Assembly (NCBI RefSeq): GCF_900452385.1
Contig: NZ_UGOA01000001.1
Location: 3,356,697-3,420,696, forward strand
DNA: 64,000 nucleotides
Direction: 5' to 3'
Source of the DNA: Legionella donaldsonii
GTDB lineage: Bacteria > Pseudomonadota > Gammaproteobacteria > Legionellales > Legionellaceae
Both the position numbers and the translations under genes were made by a program. Below are positions 51,493 through 60,652 of this stretch, piece after piece; within the stretch, counting starts at the first letter, position 1; each line of letters starts with the position of its first letter. A model generated the notes under the pieces. That model was not told the origin of the DNA, made no database searches, and saw only the letters and a list, made by a program, of their open reading frames with translations.

Positions 51493-52080
51493 TTAGACAT
51501 CTTTTACAGGCTTCCCGCTTAAATTGTAGTATTTGAGTAATTTAACAACTCGCTCAACCCCGGCAGTATTCCTGGCAATATTGATTACAACAGCGGCTTG
51601 AGCTGGCCTCACATCTCCCATTAGGTAAACAATACGATCAGAAGTAATCACCTTAAACGCATTTGGATCAATCGCTGAGTCAGCAAAAATCTGGCTGCGA
51701 ACTTTAGTTGTGATCCAGCTATCCTCTAAGGTGTTACTTGGTTGTTGGCTAATATCCATTTGGTTAAACAGACGACGATAACCCGATAGTGCCGATATCC
51801 GTTTAATCGCTGTCTCCCGCAGTTCCAGGCTGGGAACATGACCTGCTAACAGAATATCGCCATTAAAAACGGCCAGGTCGATTGCGCAACCCTCTGTTTT
51901 AAAAACGTTGTCCTCATACAAGACTCGATGTGCTTCTGCAGAAAGCTCATAATCACTGAGTTTTTTATAAACATTATGGCGGTCATAAACCAAAGTAGCC
52001 CCGGTCCATACGCCACCAAGACAACCAGTCAAAAGACTGCAGCTTAAAAAAATGACAGCAAAACATCCCTGTTTTCTCAT
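51493..52080 (-). CDS. BON-domain lipoprotein, second copy
   Basis: A 195-residue lipoprotein with signal MRKQGCFAVIFLSCSLLTGC (lipobox LTGC, Cys20) and two BON domains (near 45-115 and 120-190), each with the VFNGDILLAGHV or RIVYLMGDVRP type strand-helix pattern. It follows dolP by five bases and is probably a tandem duplicate. The function is likely in outer-membrane integrity, by analogy with DolP. Confidence 0.8.
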   Translation of the reverse strand: MRKQGCFAVIFLSCSLLTGCLGGVWTGATLVYDRHNVYKKLSDYELSAEAHRVLYEDNVFKTEGCAIDLAVFNGDILLAGHVPSLELRETAIKRISALSGYRRLFNQMDISQQPSNTLEDSWITTKVRSQIFADSAIDPNAFKVITSDRIVYLMGDVRPAQAAVVINIARNTAGVERVVKLLKYYNLSGKPVKDV

Positions 52081-52085
52081 AGTTC

Positions 52086-52649
52086 CTAGACAATATATTG
52101 GAAGACTTTAACCACTTTACGAACACCTTGTACCTGCCTGGCAACACTGACCGCCAAATTGGCTTGCTCGCGAGTAGCAATTCCCATTAAGTAAACAACA
52201 GCGTTTTCGGTCACAATACGAATGGAGCCAGACTCCAAACCTTTCTTGGTTAACATTAAGCTACGTACCTGACTAGTTATCCAGGTGTCCTTTGTTCGTT
52301 GACTTATAGGCAGGGGATAATCAACCGAAATCTCATCGTAGACTCTTCTCACATTCGGTGTATTTTGCGCGATTTTTTCCGCTACCACTCTTAGTGAGGC
52401 AGTTGGTGTTTGTCCAACAAGCAATACAACACCGTTAAAGCTGCTTACTAGAATGCGTGAATCACGAAAACGAGGATCGGTAACTATAGCAGTATGAACC
52501 TTATGAAAAATACGGGCATCACTTTCTAAGGTAACAACGCTGCGGCGATCATAAACCACAAGACCAGCGGCAGCGCCGGCTACCACTGCTGCGACGCAGC
52601 CTGTCAGCAATGAACTAACGAGTAAAAAAATTATTGAGCGAATCTTCAT
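52086..52649 (-). CDS. dolP: Outer-membrane lipoprotein DolP, dual BON domain
   Basis: A 187-residue lipoprotein with lipobox LLTGC (Cys18) and two BON domains, the second ending in VVKVFQYIV. In E. coli DolP (YraP) sits at the division site and maintains the outer-membrane barrier. Gene order after diaA matches E. coli (diaA-dolP). The tandem second copy follows. Confidence 0.85.
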   Translation of the reverse strand: MKIRSIIFLLVSSLLTGCVAAVVAGAAAGLVVYDRRSVVTLESDARIFHKVHTAIVTDPRFRDSRILVSSFNGVVLLVGQTPTASLRVVAEKIAQNTPNVRRVYDEISVDYPLPISQRTKDTWITSQVRSLMLTKKGLESGSIRIVTENAVVYLMGIATREQANLAVSVARQVQGVRKVVKVFQYIV

Positions 52650-52652
52650 AAC

Positions 52653-53243
52653 TTACCCCAACATTTGACCAAACAACGATTGATCTATCAAATCACAAAA
52701 ACAATGCAAGATGAATAAGTGTGTTTCACGAATACGTGCTGCACTATCGGCCTGCACCCTTAGTTCGATATCTTCAGGTCCGAGGTGGTTAGCAAGAACC
52801 CCACCATCTCGCCCGCTTAAAGCAATGGTATCCATCCCACGATCATTTGCTGCATTGACAGCATGCAAAATACTATCCGAATTACCTGACGTTGAAAGCG
52901 CAAGTAAGACATCTTTTTCCTGCCCTAATGCATGGATCTGGCGAGCAAAAATCTGATCATAATGATGATCATTGGAAACGGATGTTAGCGAGGCCATATC
53001 TGTACTCAAAGCAATAACAGGTAAAGGAGGCCGTTCTACTTCGAAATGATTGAGCATGGCAGCAGAAAAATGCAAACAATTTGCAGCTGAACCACCATTG
53101 CCACACAACAATATTTTCCCATCATTAAGAAGGCAGTTAACCAAGCGTAATCCTGCCTTGGCTATTAGCGCAGACATCGTATCAGCAACAGCTATTTTCC
53201 CTTCGATGCTAATACCAAAGAGTTGCCTAACTCTGTCTTCCAT
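52653..53243 (-). CDS. diaA: SIS-domain protein, DiaA/GmhA-like
   Basis: A protein of about 196 residues with a phosphosugar isomerase fold: CGNGGSAANCLHFSAAMLNHFE and LSTSGNSDSILHAVNAA are the two sugar-phosphate motifs. The C-terminal ARIRETHLFILHCFCDLID follows DiaA rather than GmhA. DiaA binds DnaA and times replication initiation. The gene order yraN-diaA-dolP also supports DiaA. Start at the second Met (53243), with 53252 possible. Confidence 0.8.
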   Translation of the reverse strand: MEDRVRQLFGISIEGKIAVADTMSALIAKAGLRLVNCLLNDGKILLCGNGGSAANCLHFSAAMLNHFEVERPPLPVIALSTDMASLTSVSNDHHYDQIFARQIHALGQEKDVLLALSTSGNSDSILHAVNAANDRGMDTIALSGRDGGVLANHLGPEDIELRVQADSAARIRETHLFILHCFCDLIDQSLFGQMLG

Positions 53244-53281
53244 CTGTGTCATCTTTCATTTCCCAATTTATTTGTATTATT

Positions 53282-53638
53282 TTAAAAGCCCACACCAAAA
53301 GCATTCTTTATCCACCCAATTTTTGCAGGCTTGCCATCTAAAGTCAGTACATCAAACCGTGTGGGTTGTGTTTCATTAATTTTATTTGTAAGTAAATAAT
53401 GGGTAGCCGTTTTTAAAAGTTTTTGCTGTTTGCTGTAAGTCACGCTGGCTGCAGCACCTCCAAATGAAAGTGAGGCACGAGCACGCACTTCGATAAAAAC
53501 AAGATAAGCACCTTCTCGCATTATTAAATCTATTTCTCCCCAGCGACAGCGGTAGTTACTCGCCACCCATTTCAATCCCTGAGCAGAAAGATGCATCCGT
53601 GCCTGCTGTTCTTCGATATACCCAATCCTTTGCGACAT
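53282..53638 (-). CDS. yraN: YraN family (UPF0102) nuclease-fold protein
   Basis: A 118-residue protein with a restriction-endonuclease-like fold. WRCRWGEIDLIMREGAYLVFIEVRARAS holds the GEIDLI and EVRAR segments that correspond to the family active site. Its exact role is unknown. It stands between lpoA and diaA, as in E. coli. Confidence 0.88.
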   Translation of the reverse strand: MSQRIGYIEEQQARMHLSAQGLKWVASNYRCRWGEIDLIMREGAYLVFIEVRARASLSFGGAAASVTYSKQQKLLKTATHYLLTNKINETQPTRFDVLTLDGKPAKIGWIKNAFGVGF

Positions 53639-53659
53639 TGTCTTACCTATACGCCTGTA

Positions 53660-55462
53660 TTAGTCGGCCATCGCCACAGCTACCCCATTTCTAAATTGTC
53701 CCCAGGCAGGAATTCTTGCAACCTGCTGTGCCCGATTCAGATAAAGAGCACCACTTTTATCATTAACACCCATCGCTGGGAAGAGTAATAACTGATTCAG
53801 TTGATTAGCTAAGGCATAACTATCCATACCTAAAGCATATAAACGATTATAACTGTTAAGCTGTTCGGGCCAGTTCTTATTACCCAACTGATGAGCAAAG
53901 ACCCAGGGCATGTCACAGAAAATGATGCCATTCAAATCCTTATCTTTCATGATGTTCAAACTTCCACTATAGACGGTGGAAGTAGCGTAAACCGGGACAT
54001 CACCAGCAAAATAATATTTTAGAAGAGGCATGATTTGCCGTGCTTTTGAAGGGTAAGCAAGCATAAAAATCATATCAAAATCTTGTCGTCGCGCAGGAAC
54101 TGATTGAATGTTACTGCCCAATAGTTGTTTAAGTTTCTTTTCGCGTACCTGGCTATCAGAAATATGAAGAATATCCCGTACCGCAATATTCAAATCCTCA
54201 TTATTGGCATATCTCAATTGATCAGAGATGATCCCATCACTCGAGCGCCACTGAGATGAAAATGCTGCAACAATTTCGTCGCCCCAACTTCCTTTTGGAG
54301 CAATGATTAAGGCTCGTCTTAACCCTCTTTTGCGTGCCTTGACTGCAACCTGCCTTGCCTCGTTAGAAGGTGACAGCCCGAAACGGTAAGCATTCGTATT
54401 AGTTCCAGTTTCCATATCATTCAGCAAAAGGGTCGGAACAGGGTGATCCATGGCTGCAACACTGGCAACATCTGTTTTACTTAGAGGACCAACAACATAA
54501 TCGGCACCATCTGCTACTGCCTGCTGATATAAATCAGCAACATTTCCTGCCGCCGTATCATATAACCGAATTTTCGCTTCTGAAGCAGGATTACTTTCCG
54601 CTGCGCTGACAAAACCATCACGAATCGCATTGCCTGGTCCAGCTAGAGGCCCGGTTAGTGGGAGTAAGAGAGCCATTTGACGCGGTGTTCGATGCAAATA
54701 AGGCTTAACGGCAGACAAAGGGGAGGGCAAAATACCATTCGCAGGATGCCCAGGATATTGCTGTTGCCATTGTTCAACACGAGCATAAGTAGCCTCAGCA
54801 TTTGCAGAATTCTGGCGTGGGATAAGTGCTAACTCCATCCATCCCTGCAAATCAGATCCTTCTTGGGCTTCGATTGCCAGGGTATTCAGTTCAGCAACAG
54901 GTAGTTTGGTCAAAGTAAGCCACAAAATACGACGGTTATTAGCCTGTGCAACCTCATCCGTTAAAAGGCGTTCCAATTTAATGCGTTCAATAACCGATTC
55001 ACTGGCATTCCCTATGGACTCATAAGCGTTAGCCAGGATTTCATGAAATTGAACTTGATAAAAAGACGGCAAGCTGTTAATTTCACGCACGCCTGATAGC
55101 CTGGCGACAGCAGCTTTTGGCTGTTCACGAATCAAGTCGGTTTTGGCGAGTAAAATATTTTTTTCACTAGTCTGTTCGGGTGATAAATTATTGGTTTGAG
55201 CTAACGTTTTTATACCCTCTCGCCACTGGCCATCGTAGATAAAACGGCCGGCAGCCATGAGCAGAAGATTTTGTTGCTCATCACCGCCCTGATTTTTTGC
55301 CAAAGCAAGGTATGCACTTGCAGGCATAGTATAAGGAATGGCGGATTGCTTGTTAGGGCGTGGCGGAGTATTTTGATTTTCAGCAACTTTCGTGCATTGA
55401 GAAAGCAAAATGACTGAAACGATTAGCGATACTAATTTTAATACTAATGAATTTGGTAACAT
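53660..55462 (-). CDS. lpoA: Penicillin-binding protein activator LpoA
   Basis: A 600-residue outer-membrane lipoprotein that stimulates PBP1A. The signal peptide from the ATG at 55462 ends in LLSQC (Cys22). The N-terminal TPR-like half (residues 45-260) precedes a periplasmic-binding-protein fold starting at RQMALLLPLTGPLAGPGNAIRDG. The longer frame to 55534 overlaps the divergent rsmI gene and lacks a signal, so it is rejected. Its divergent gene rsmI starts only 40 bases away. Confidence 0.9.
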   Translation of the reverse strand: MLPNSLVLKLVSLIVSVILLSQCTKVAENQNTPPRPNKQSAIPYTMPASAYLALAKNQGGDEQQNLLLMAAGRFIYDGQWREGIKTLAQTNNLSPEQTSEKNILLAKTDLIREQPKAAVARLSGVREINSLPSFYQVQFHEILANAYESIGNASESVIERIKLERLLTDEVAQANNRRILWLTLTKLPVAELNTLAIEAQEGSDLQGWMELALIPRQNSANAEATYARVEQWQQQYPGHPANGILPSPLSAVKPYLHRTPRQMALLLPLTGPLAGPGNAIRDGFVSAAESNPASEAKIRLYDTAAGNVADLYQQAVADGADYVVGPLSKTDVASVAAMDHPVPTLLLNDMETGTNTNAYRFGLSPSNEARQVAVKARKRGLRRALIIAPKGSWGDEIVAAFSSQWRSSDGIISDQLRYANNEDLNIAVRDILHISDSQVREKKLKQLLGSNIQSVPARRQDFDMIFMLAYPSKARQIMPLLKYYFAGDVPVYATSTVYSGSLNIMKDKDLNGIIFCDMPWVFAHQLGNKNWPEQLNSYNRLYALGMDSYALANQLNQLLLFPAMGVNDKSGALYLNRAQQVARIPAWGQFRNGVAVAMAD

Positions 55463-55502
55463 GGAGGTACGTCCGAAGCGCTGGAACGGAATAGGATAAA
55501 CT

Positions 55503-56360
55503 ATGGTAAAAAGTTCAGCAACTATTGTTGGCACTCTTTATGTTGTTGCCACGCCGATTGGTAATCGCGATGACATTAGTTTGCGGGCCCTGGATGTTTT
55601 AAGATCGGTTGATACCATACTGGCCGAAGATACCCGCCATTCTCAGCAATTACTGAATGCCTTAGGGATTCATAAACCCTTGCTTTCATTACATGCGCAT
55701 AATGAAAATGACAAAAGTGAGCAGATTCTTAGTGCCCTGCGGCAAGGAAAATCGTTTGCTCTAATTAGTGATGCCGGGACGCCATTAATCAGTGACCCAG
55801 GCTTTCCGCTCGTTCGGCTGGCACAAGAAAATGAAATTCCCGTTGTTCCGGTTCCTGGAGCCTGTGCTTTAATAACAGCACTTAGTGCTGCGGGTGTTCC
55901 TTGTGATAGTTTCACCTTTGCTGGTTTTCTTCCAGCGAAACCGGTTGCAAGAAAAAATAAGCTTAATGCGCTACAAAATTCCGAACATACCTTAGTTTTT
56001 TATGAATCTACACATCGAATTGTTGATTGTATTAATGATATTATGCAAGTTTATGGTCAACATTATGAAATGGTACTAGCCAAAGAATTAACTAAAGTTT
56101 TTGAACGCTTTATTAGAGGGACGGTGCAGGAAATAAAGGATTGGTTACTGATGGACAATAACCACTCAAAGGGTGAGTTTGTTCTTATTCTTCCTGCAAA
56201 ACCTACCGTTACAGCCAACACAAAAGGAGAAGAAATTTTAGCAATTTTACTTGAGGAACTTCCTTTAAAGCAGGCAGTAAAAATTGCGAGTTTATTAACA
56301 AAAATCTCTAAAAATGAACTCTATAAAAAGGGGCTAGATATGTTAGAAAATGGCAGATGA
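55503..56360 (+). CDS. rsmI: 16S rRNA C1402 ribose methyltransferase RsmI
   Basis: A 285-residue tetrapyrrole-methylase-fold enzyme that 2'-O-methylates C1402. The VVATPIGNRDDISLRALDVLR and AEDTRHSQQLLN segments are diagnostic, and SDAGTPLISDPG binds SAM. An AGGATA site precedes the ATG. It is divergent from lpoA, with the start codons 40 bases apart, as in E. coli. Confidence 0.95.
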   Translation: MVKSSATIVGTLYVVATPIGNRDDISLRALDVLRSVDTILAEDTRHSQQLLNALGIHKPLLSLHAHNENDKSEQILSALRQGKSFALISDAGTPLISDPGFPLVRLAQENEIPVVPVPGACALITALSAAGVPCDSFTFAGFLPAKPVARKNKLNALQNSEHTLVFYESTHRIVDCINDIMQVYGQHYEMVLAKELTKVFERFIRGTVQEIKDWLLMDNNHSKGEFVLILPAKPTVTANTKGEEILAILLEELPLKQAVKIASLLTKISKNELYKKGLDMLENGR

Positions 56361-56572
56361 TGCTATTGAAAACCTTTACCATAGTTGGTTTATGCTGCAG
56401 ATGAAGTCATATTTTACAAGCATAAAGATTATTTTTTACATACCGTAAGACACAACATGCATTCTATGTAGAACAGCTTGATCAGATTTAATTGATAAAA
56501 TATCAGCTACTTAAAAATCAATTTTGATCTGTATAGAATGTGAGTATGGTTGTGTTAATAAGGATATTAATC

Positions 56573-57373
56573 ATGCCAAAATTGCCTAAAATTTGTTTTT
56601 TACCTTTGTTATTATCTTGTTCGCTTAGTTCTGCAATTACTTTAGGTCGAGTTGTTGTTGCAGATCCCCTTGTCGGCAGTCGCTCTATCATTTATGAACA
56701 AATTAATGGTTTTGCTGTTGTTGAAGGCGATATCCTTGTTGCCAAAATTACTGATTTACGGCGATTTCGTGCGGTAATAAGACATAAAATTGGTGGCAGT
56801 AGGTGGCCAGACGGCATTATTCCTTACGAAATTGCAGAAGATTTACCTTTCAAAAATAAATTAGCTGTTTTGCAGGCGATTGCCCATTGGCAAGAAAAAA
56901 CCAATATCAAACTGGTCGAATTAACGAGTAAAAATCGCCATATCTATCGGGATTATGTTGTTTTTGTTCCAGCGGAAGGCACAACGTGTTCCTCTTATGT
57001 AGGAAAGCAAGGTGGACGGCAGGAAATTAACTTGTCAACCCGTTGTACTGCTATGAATACAGTCCATGAAATTGGCCATGCTCTCGGTTTATGGCATGAG
57101 CAATCCCGTGCCGATCGCGCAGAATTTATTCGCATCCTTTGGGAAAATATTGAAGAGGATCATAAATTTAACTTTGACCAACATTTAACGGATGGTGAAG
57201 ATTTTGGTAGTTATGATTACCAATCAATCATGCATTATGGGGCCTATGCTTTTTCAAAGAACGGCAAAAGAACGATTGAACCTTTAATGGATGGCATCGA
57301 AATAGGCCAAAGAAATTATTTAAGCGATAAAGACATTGCGGCAATTAATGCGATGTATCCGAACGACTATTAA
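56573..57373 (+). CDS. legP: Astacin-like zinc metalloprotease, LegP-like
   Basis: A 266-residue protein from the ATG at 56573 (AAGGATATT ribosome site); the longer frame from 56540 is less likely. It has an N-terminal hydrophobic segment (residues 7-20, LLLSCSLSSA), which could be a Sec signal. The zinc motif HEIGHALGLWHE (His165, Glu166, His169, His175, Glu176) and the Met-turn SIMHY (Met220) are complete. The family is astacin (M12A). Legionella LegP is a Dot/Icm effector of this type and size; that link is from memory. The next gene downstream is convergent, as in L. pneumophila as I recall it. Confidence 0.8.
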   Translation: MPKLPKICFLPLLLSCSLSSAITLGRVVVADPLVGSRSIIYEQINGFAVVEGDILVAKITDLRRFRAVIRHKIGGSRWPDGIIPYEIAEDLPFKNKLAVLQAIAHWQEKTNIKLVELTSKNRHIYRDYVVFVPAEGTTCSSYVGKQGGRQEINLSTRCTAMNTVHEIGHALGLWHEQSRADRAEFIRILWENIEEDHKFNFDQHLTDGEDFGSYDYQSIMHYGAYAFSKNGKRTIEPLMDGIEIGQRNYLSDKDIAAINAMYPNDY

Positions 57374-57390
57374 CAACAATCTATCGATTG

Positions 57391-57528
57391 GCTTCTTCGG
57401 AAGCTCGCTAGAGAGGTGCAAGAGGGAAACGAAAGTACATGAGATTTCGAGCACCTTATCGGTCAAGCCATTCACTCTGGAGTAACGTTTCCGAAGATGG
57501 GCAGCCTACTATGCGAATAGCAGGCTGC
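57391..57528. other. Structured intergenic region between convergent genes
   Basis: Within 168 bases there are three stable helices: GCTTC-TTCG-GAAGC (57391-57404, a UUCG tetraloop), GGTGC plus CGAAA paired with TTTCG plus GCACC (57415-57455), and GCAGCCTACTAT-GCGA-ATAGCAGGCTGC (57501-57528, one mismatch). GGAAACG (57425) also pairs with CGTTTCC (57486). No family is recognised; it may be a small RNA or a complex terminator. Confidence 0.45.
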
Positions 57529-57541
57529 AGGAGAGGGATTC

Positions 57542-59104
57542 TTATGTAAAGGAAAATGCTCGCGGAGCATCGTCTAGAGAATTGATACTAAGCTGCGTAG
57601 CTTTATCCTGATTATGTTTATGATAAGAGCTCCCCAAGCTGTATACCATGTAAGTCGCTGTCATTACTAAAGCAGCGGGCAAAGAGATCGCCATAGTAGT
57701 CATAAACAAAGCCGGCATTACCGCATTTTTACCTAATGTAAAATAAAAATTATCGCTCGCCGTTTTCTGTTCCCATTGAGCCAATCCAATCGTTTTTGGG
57801 CCTGCGCTTTCTAATTCTGCTGTCCGAAGAGCAACACTCTTTTCCTTATAGTTGCTGTAAGCCCCGTCAGATAAGTAGATTGCTACCCCGAGGGTGCATA
57901 CCAAATAGGAACCTGCGATCAAGGCAGCCGGTGTCAGTAACATGGAAGCTGAAAAGCCCATCAATAATAATAAAGCGCCCGTGGCATTAAACAAATAAGT
58001 GGAGCTTTCTATTTCCCAACTGTTATCAAGTTGTTTGATTTGTTCCCGTAATATTTTCAATGCCACTACATGCTCTTGTTGATCAGGGAATTGCTCATGG
58101 TAGATGCATTCTTCTTCATATTCCGCTCTTTTAGTTAGATAAGCGTCTTTAGCAAGTTCACGACGATATAAAAGCAGACAGACGTCGAAGACCAAGAATG
58201 CTGCTGTTGCCCAACCGGCCACAGGATTAGAAATACCAAAATAGTCGTTATAATTAGTGAGACCGTTAACGGTAGCCCAAACTATATCGTTTAGATAAGT
58301 GAGTCGACGTTCATAAAGTTCATCTGTGAAACGCCGCCAGGTAGTTAAAGCCTCTTCATCGGTTGATGTTGGGGAAAGCGCATGTTTAAGCGCAACTCCC
58401 ATATTAAGAATCATGCGGCCCACGAAAAAGCCCACGCTCAAAGCACGAAAGATATGATTAGGTTTTTCCCAGGTATGAACAATAGCATCAACATCAATCT
58501 CTTTGCCCAGGATATTGCCCAGTTTTTCTATCCATTGAAGTTCACGAGCCAGGAAAAGTGAATTTTTCATGGTTAGTCGGCAGAAAGTCCAGTAAATACG
58601 GCTTACATTAGCAAAACCAACATTACTTACGATTTTAGAGATACTGAAAGGGGTCGCTCTAAGCTCCTTTAAACTCGCTCCTATGTCTGCGCCCAGTTTA
58701 TTTAAAAATCCTTCATCCTTTGGGCCAATTTTAGCGTCATCTTCATTATCACAACGCTTTCTTATTGCTTCAGCCAAATCAGCGAACTGTTTTGCTTTAG
58801 GTTTCCCTTCTCCGTCATGAATTTCATAATAATTTTTCAGCATAATGCTGCAACTATAGCAGTAAAGCCAGAATTTCTTTCCAGCACCATCATTAGCAAT
58901 CGCCTTCTTTCTCAGGCTGGCATACAATTGGTTAAATTCTTGCTCAATCAATGTTTTATTATCTGCCAGGAATTTGTAGCGGCGTTTGTCATCTTCTCCC
59001 CCTTCAGCCCATCGACGAGCATCCACAGTACTATTAATTTCTGATGTCAAAAAGCCCTGTTTGTCGCGAGCAAAAAATTGGTATTGAGCTGAATAGGAAA
59101 CCAT
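57542..59104 (-). CDS. Multi-pass membrane effector-like protein next to the LegP-like gene
   Basis: A 520-residue protein without signal peptide. The first 150 residues are soluble and basic; four helical membrane pairs follow (about 210-240, 285-325, 375-430, 455-500). The order of helices and motifs such as VNGLTNY and FYFTLGKNAVMPALFM parallels the 687-residue protein at 0.3-2.4 kb. The position beside the LegP-like gene corresponds to a Legionella Dot/Icm substrate of unknown function (lpg3000, from memory). The C-terminus ends in a Ser/Asp-rich tail. The role is unknown. Confidence 0.6.
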   Translation of the reverse strand: MVSYSAQYQFFARDKQGFLTSEINSTVDARRWAEGGEDDKRRYKFLADNKTLIEQEFNQLYASLRKKAIANDGAGKKFWLYCYSCSIMLKNYYEIHDGEGKPKAKQFADLAEAIRKRCDNEDDAKIGPKDEGFLNKLGADIGASLKELRATPFSISKIVSNVGFANVSRIYWTFCRLTMKNSLFLARELQWIEKLGNILGKEIDVDAIVHTWEKPNHIFRALSVGFFVGRMILNMGVALKHALSPTSTDEEALTTWRRFTDELYERRLTYLNDIVWATVNGLTNYNDYFGISNPVAGWATAAFLVFDVCLLLYRRELAKDAYLTKRAEYEEECIYHEQFPDQQEHVVALKILREQIKQLDNSWEIESSTYLFNATGALLLLMGFSASMLLTPAALIAGSYLVCTLGVAIYLSDGAYSNYKEKSVALRTAELESAGPKTIGLAQWEQKTASDNFYFTLGKNAVMPALFMTTMAISLPAALVMTATYMVYSLGSSYHKHNQDKATQLSINSLDDAPRAFSFT

Positions 59105-59311
59105 AATCTAATCCATCAAAAAAATGTGCAATAAGTTAAAAATACAAACTTAGCATTAGTGTGATTCGCAAAGCAAGCTATTTTGTATTTATTTTTTTCA
59201 TATTGCCTACTGAATGTCATTTAAGGATAACATTTTGATTTATAATCATTTTTTATTGATGCTGAGGGTTTTTTGCCTACTCAATTAACATCTTTGCAAA
59301 AAATATTAACT

Positions 59312-60652
59312 TTATTTACCGATGCAGAAACTGGAAAAAATTCTACCCAGTAAATCATCAGAGGAAAATTCCCCTGTAATTTCCCCCAAAGCCTGATGAG
59401 CAAGACGCAAATCTTCAGCAAGTAATTCGCCAGCTCTTTGCGTAGTCAACTGTTGCTGCCCGGCGAGTAGTAACTCTTTTGCCCTATCTAAGGCATCTAA
59501 ATGGCGCCTTCGAGCTAAGAATAAACCCTCCGTTGGCTGATAACCGACAACCTCTTTAATTTTGTCTTTTAGCAACTCCAGGCCAGCACCTGATTTAGCG
59601 GAAAGGTAGACAGCCTGCTCTTCTGTTTTGGGAGTCAGGCCCGCCGAATCAATCTTGTTATAAATCTGAATCACAGGAACACCGGGGGGTAAGGTATTGC
59701 GAATGGTTTCACTGAGCTCACTGCTACAATCAGTCTTGTTAATATCGATTACCATCAATAAGCAATCCGCACGACTTACCTCCTGCCAGGCCCGCTTAAT
59801 TCCTTCTTTCTCTACCAGATCCTCGCTTTCGCGTAGACCTGCTGTATCGATCAAATGCAAAGGGATATCATCAAGCAAAATATGCTCGCGCATAACATCA
59901 CGCGTAGTACCAGCCACATCGGTTACTATCGCCACATCTCGGCCAGCCAGGCAATTGATAAGCGTTGACTTTCCAGCATTCGGACGACCAGCAATGACAA
60001 TCGACAAACCTTCTCGAATAATGGCACCTTGCGATGCACTGTTACGAATAGTCTTCAGTGATGCTAAAACATCTGCCAGCATCGTCGCCACTTTACCATC
60101 GCTAAGAAAATCAATTTCCTCTTCTGGGAAGTCTATGGCGGCCTCCACAAAAAGGCGTAAGTGAATTATGTTTTCGTTTAATTCATGGATTTTATTTGAG
60201 AAATCACCTTGCAGTGATCTTAGGGCCATGCGAGCGGCTGTTTGTGAGCTGGCATTAATAAGATCGGCTATCGCCTCAGCTTGAGTTAAATCCATTTTAT
60301 CATTCACAAAGGCCCGTTCGGAAAATTCTCCCGGTTTGGCTAATCGTGCTCCCAGAGTAATGCATTCTTTTAGTAGAGAATCCAAAACAATAGGGGCCCC
60401 GTGTCCTTGCAGCTCCACCACATCTTCGCCGGTAAAAGAATGAGGGGCTTTAAAGTAAATAGTCAAGCCGTTATCCAGAACATTGCCATTTCGATCAACA
60501 AAAGAGCCATATTTTGCGATACGGGGAGTTAAACTCTTTTTCCCATTCAATTGTAAAGCGATGGAATAGGCTTGCGGACCCGAGAGGCGTATAACACCCA
60601 CTCCTCCGCGTCCAGGAGGAGTGGCAATTGCTGCGATAGTATCCGATGACAT
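59312..60652 (-). CDS. mnmE: tRNA modification GTPase MnmE
   Basis: A 446-residue GTPase that, with MnmG, modifies wobble uridines (cmnm5U). The folate-binding N-terminal part ([22 protein letters not shown]) is followed by the G domain: [22 protein letters not shown] and NKID. The C-terminus ends in FCIGK, the conserved cysteine motif. It starts directly after the yidC stop. Confidence 0.96.
   Translation of the reverse strand: MSSDTIAAIATPPGRGGVGVIRLSGPQAYSIALQLNGKKSLTPRIAKYGSFVDRNGNVLDNGLTIYFKAPHSFTGEDVVELQGHGAPIVLDSLLKECITLGARLAKPGEFSERAFVNDKMDLTQAEAIADLINASSQTAARMALRSLQGDFSNKIHELNENIIHLRLFVEAAIDFPEEEIDFLSDGKVATMLADVLASLKTIRNSASQGAIIREGLSIVIAGRPNAGKSTLINCLAGRDVAIVTDVAGTTRDVMREHILLDDIPLHLIDTAGLRESEDLVEKEGIKRAWQEVSRADCLLMVIDINKTDCSSELSETIRNTLPPGVPVIQIYNKIDSAGLTPKTEEQAVYLSAKSGAGLELLKDKIKEVVGYQPTEGLFLARRRHLDALDRAKELLLAGQQQLTTQRAGELLAEDLRLAHQALGEITGEFSSDDLLGRIFSSFCIGK

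Noticed and set aside
55463..55534. N-terminal extension of lpoA
   Set aside because: It overlaps rsmI and would hide the lipoprotein signal.
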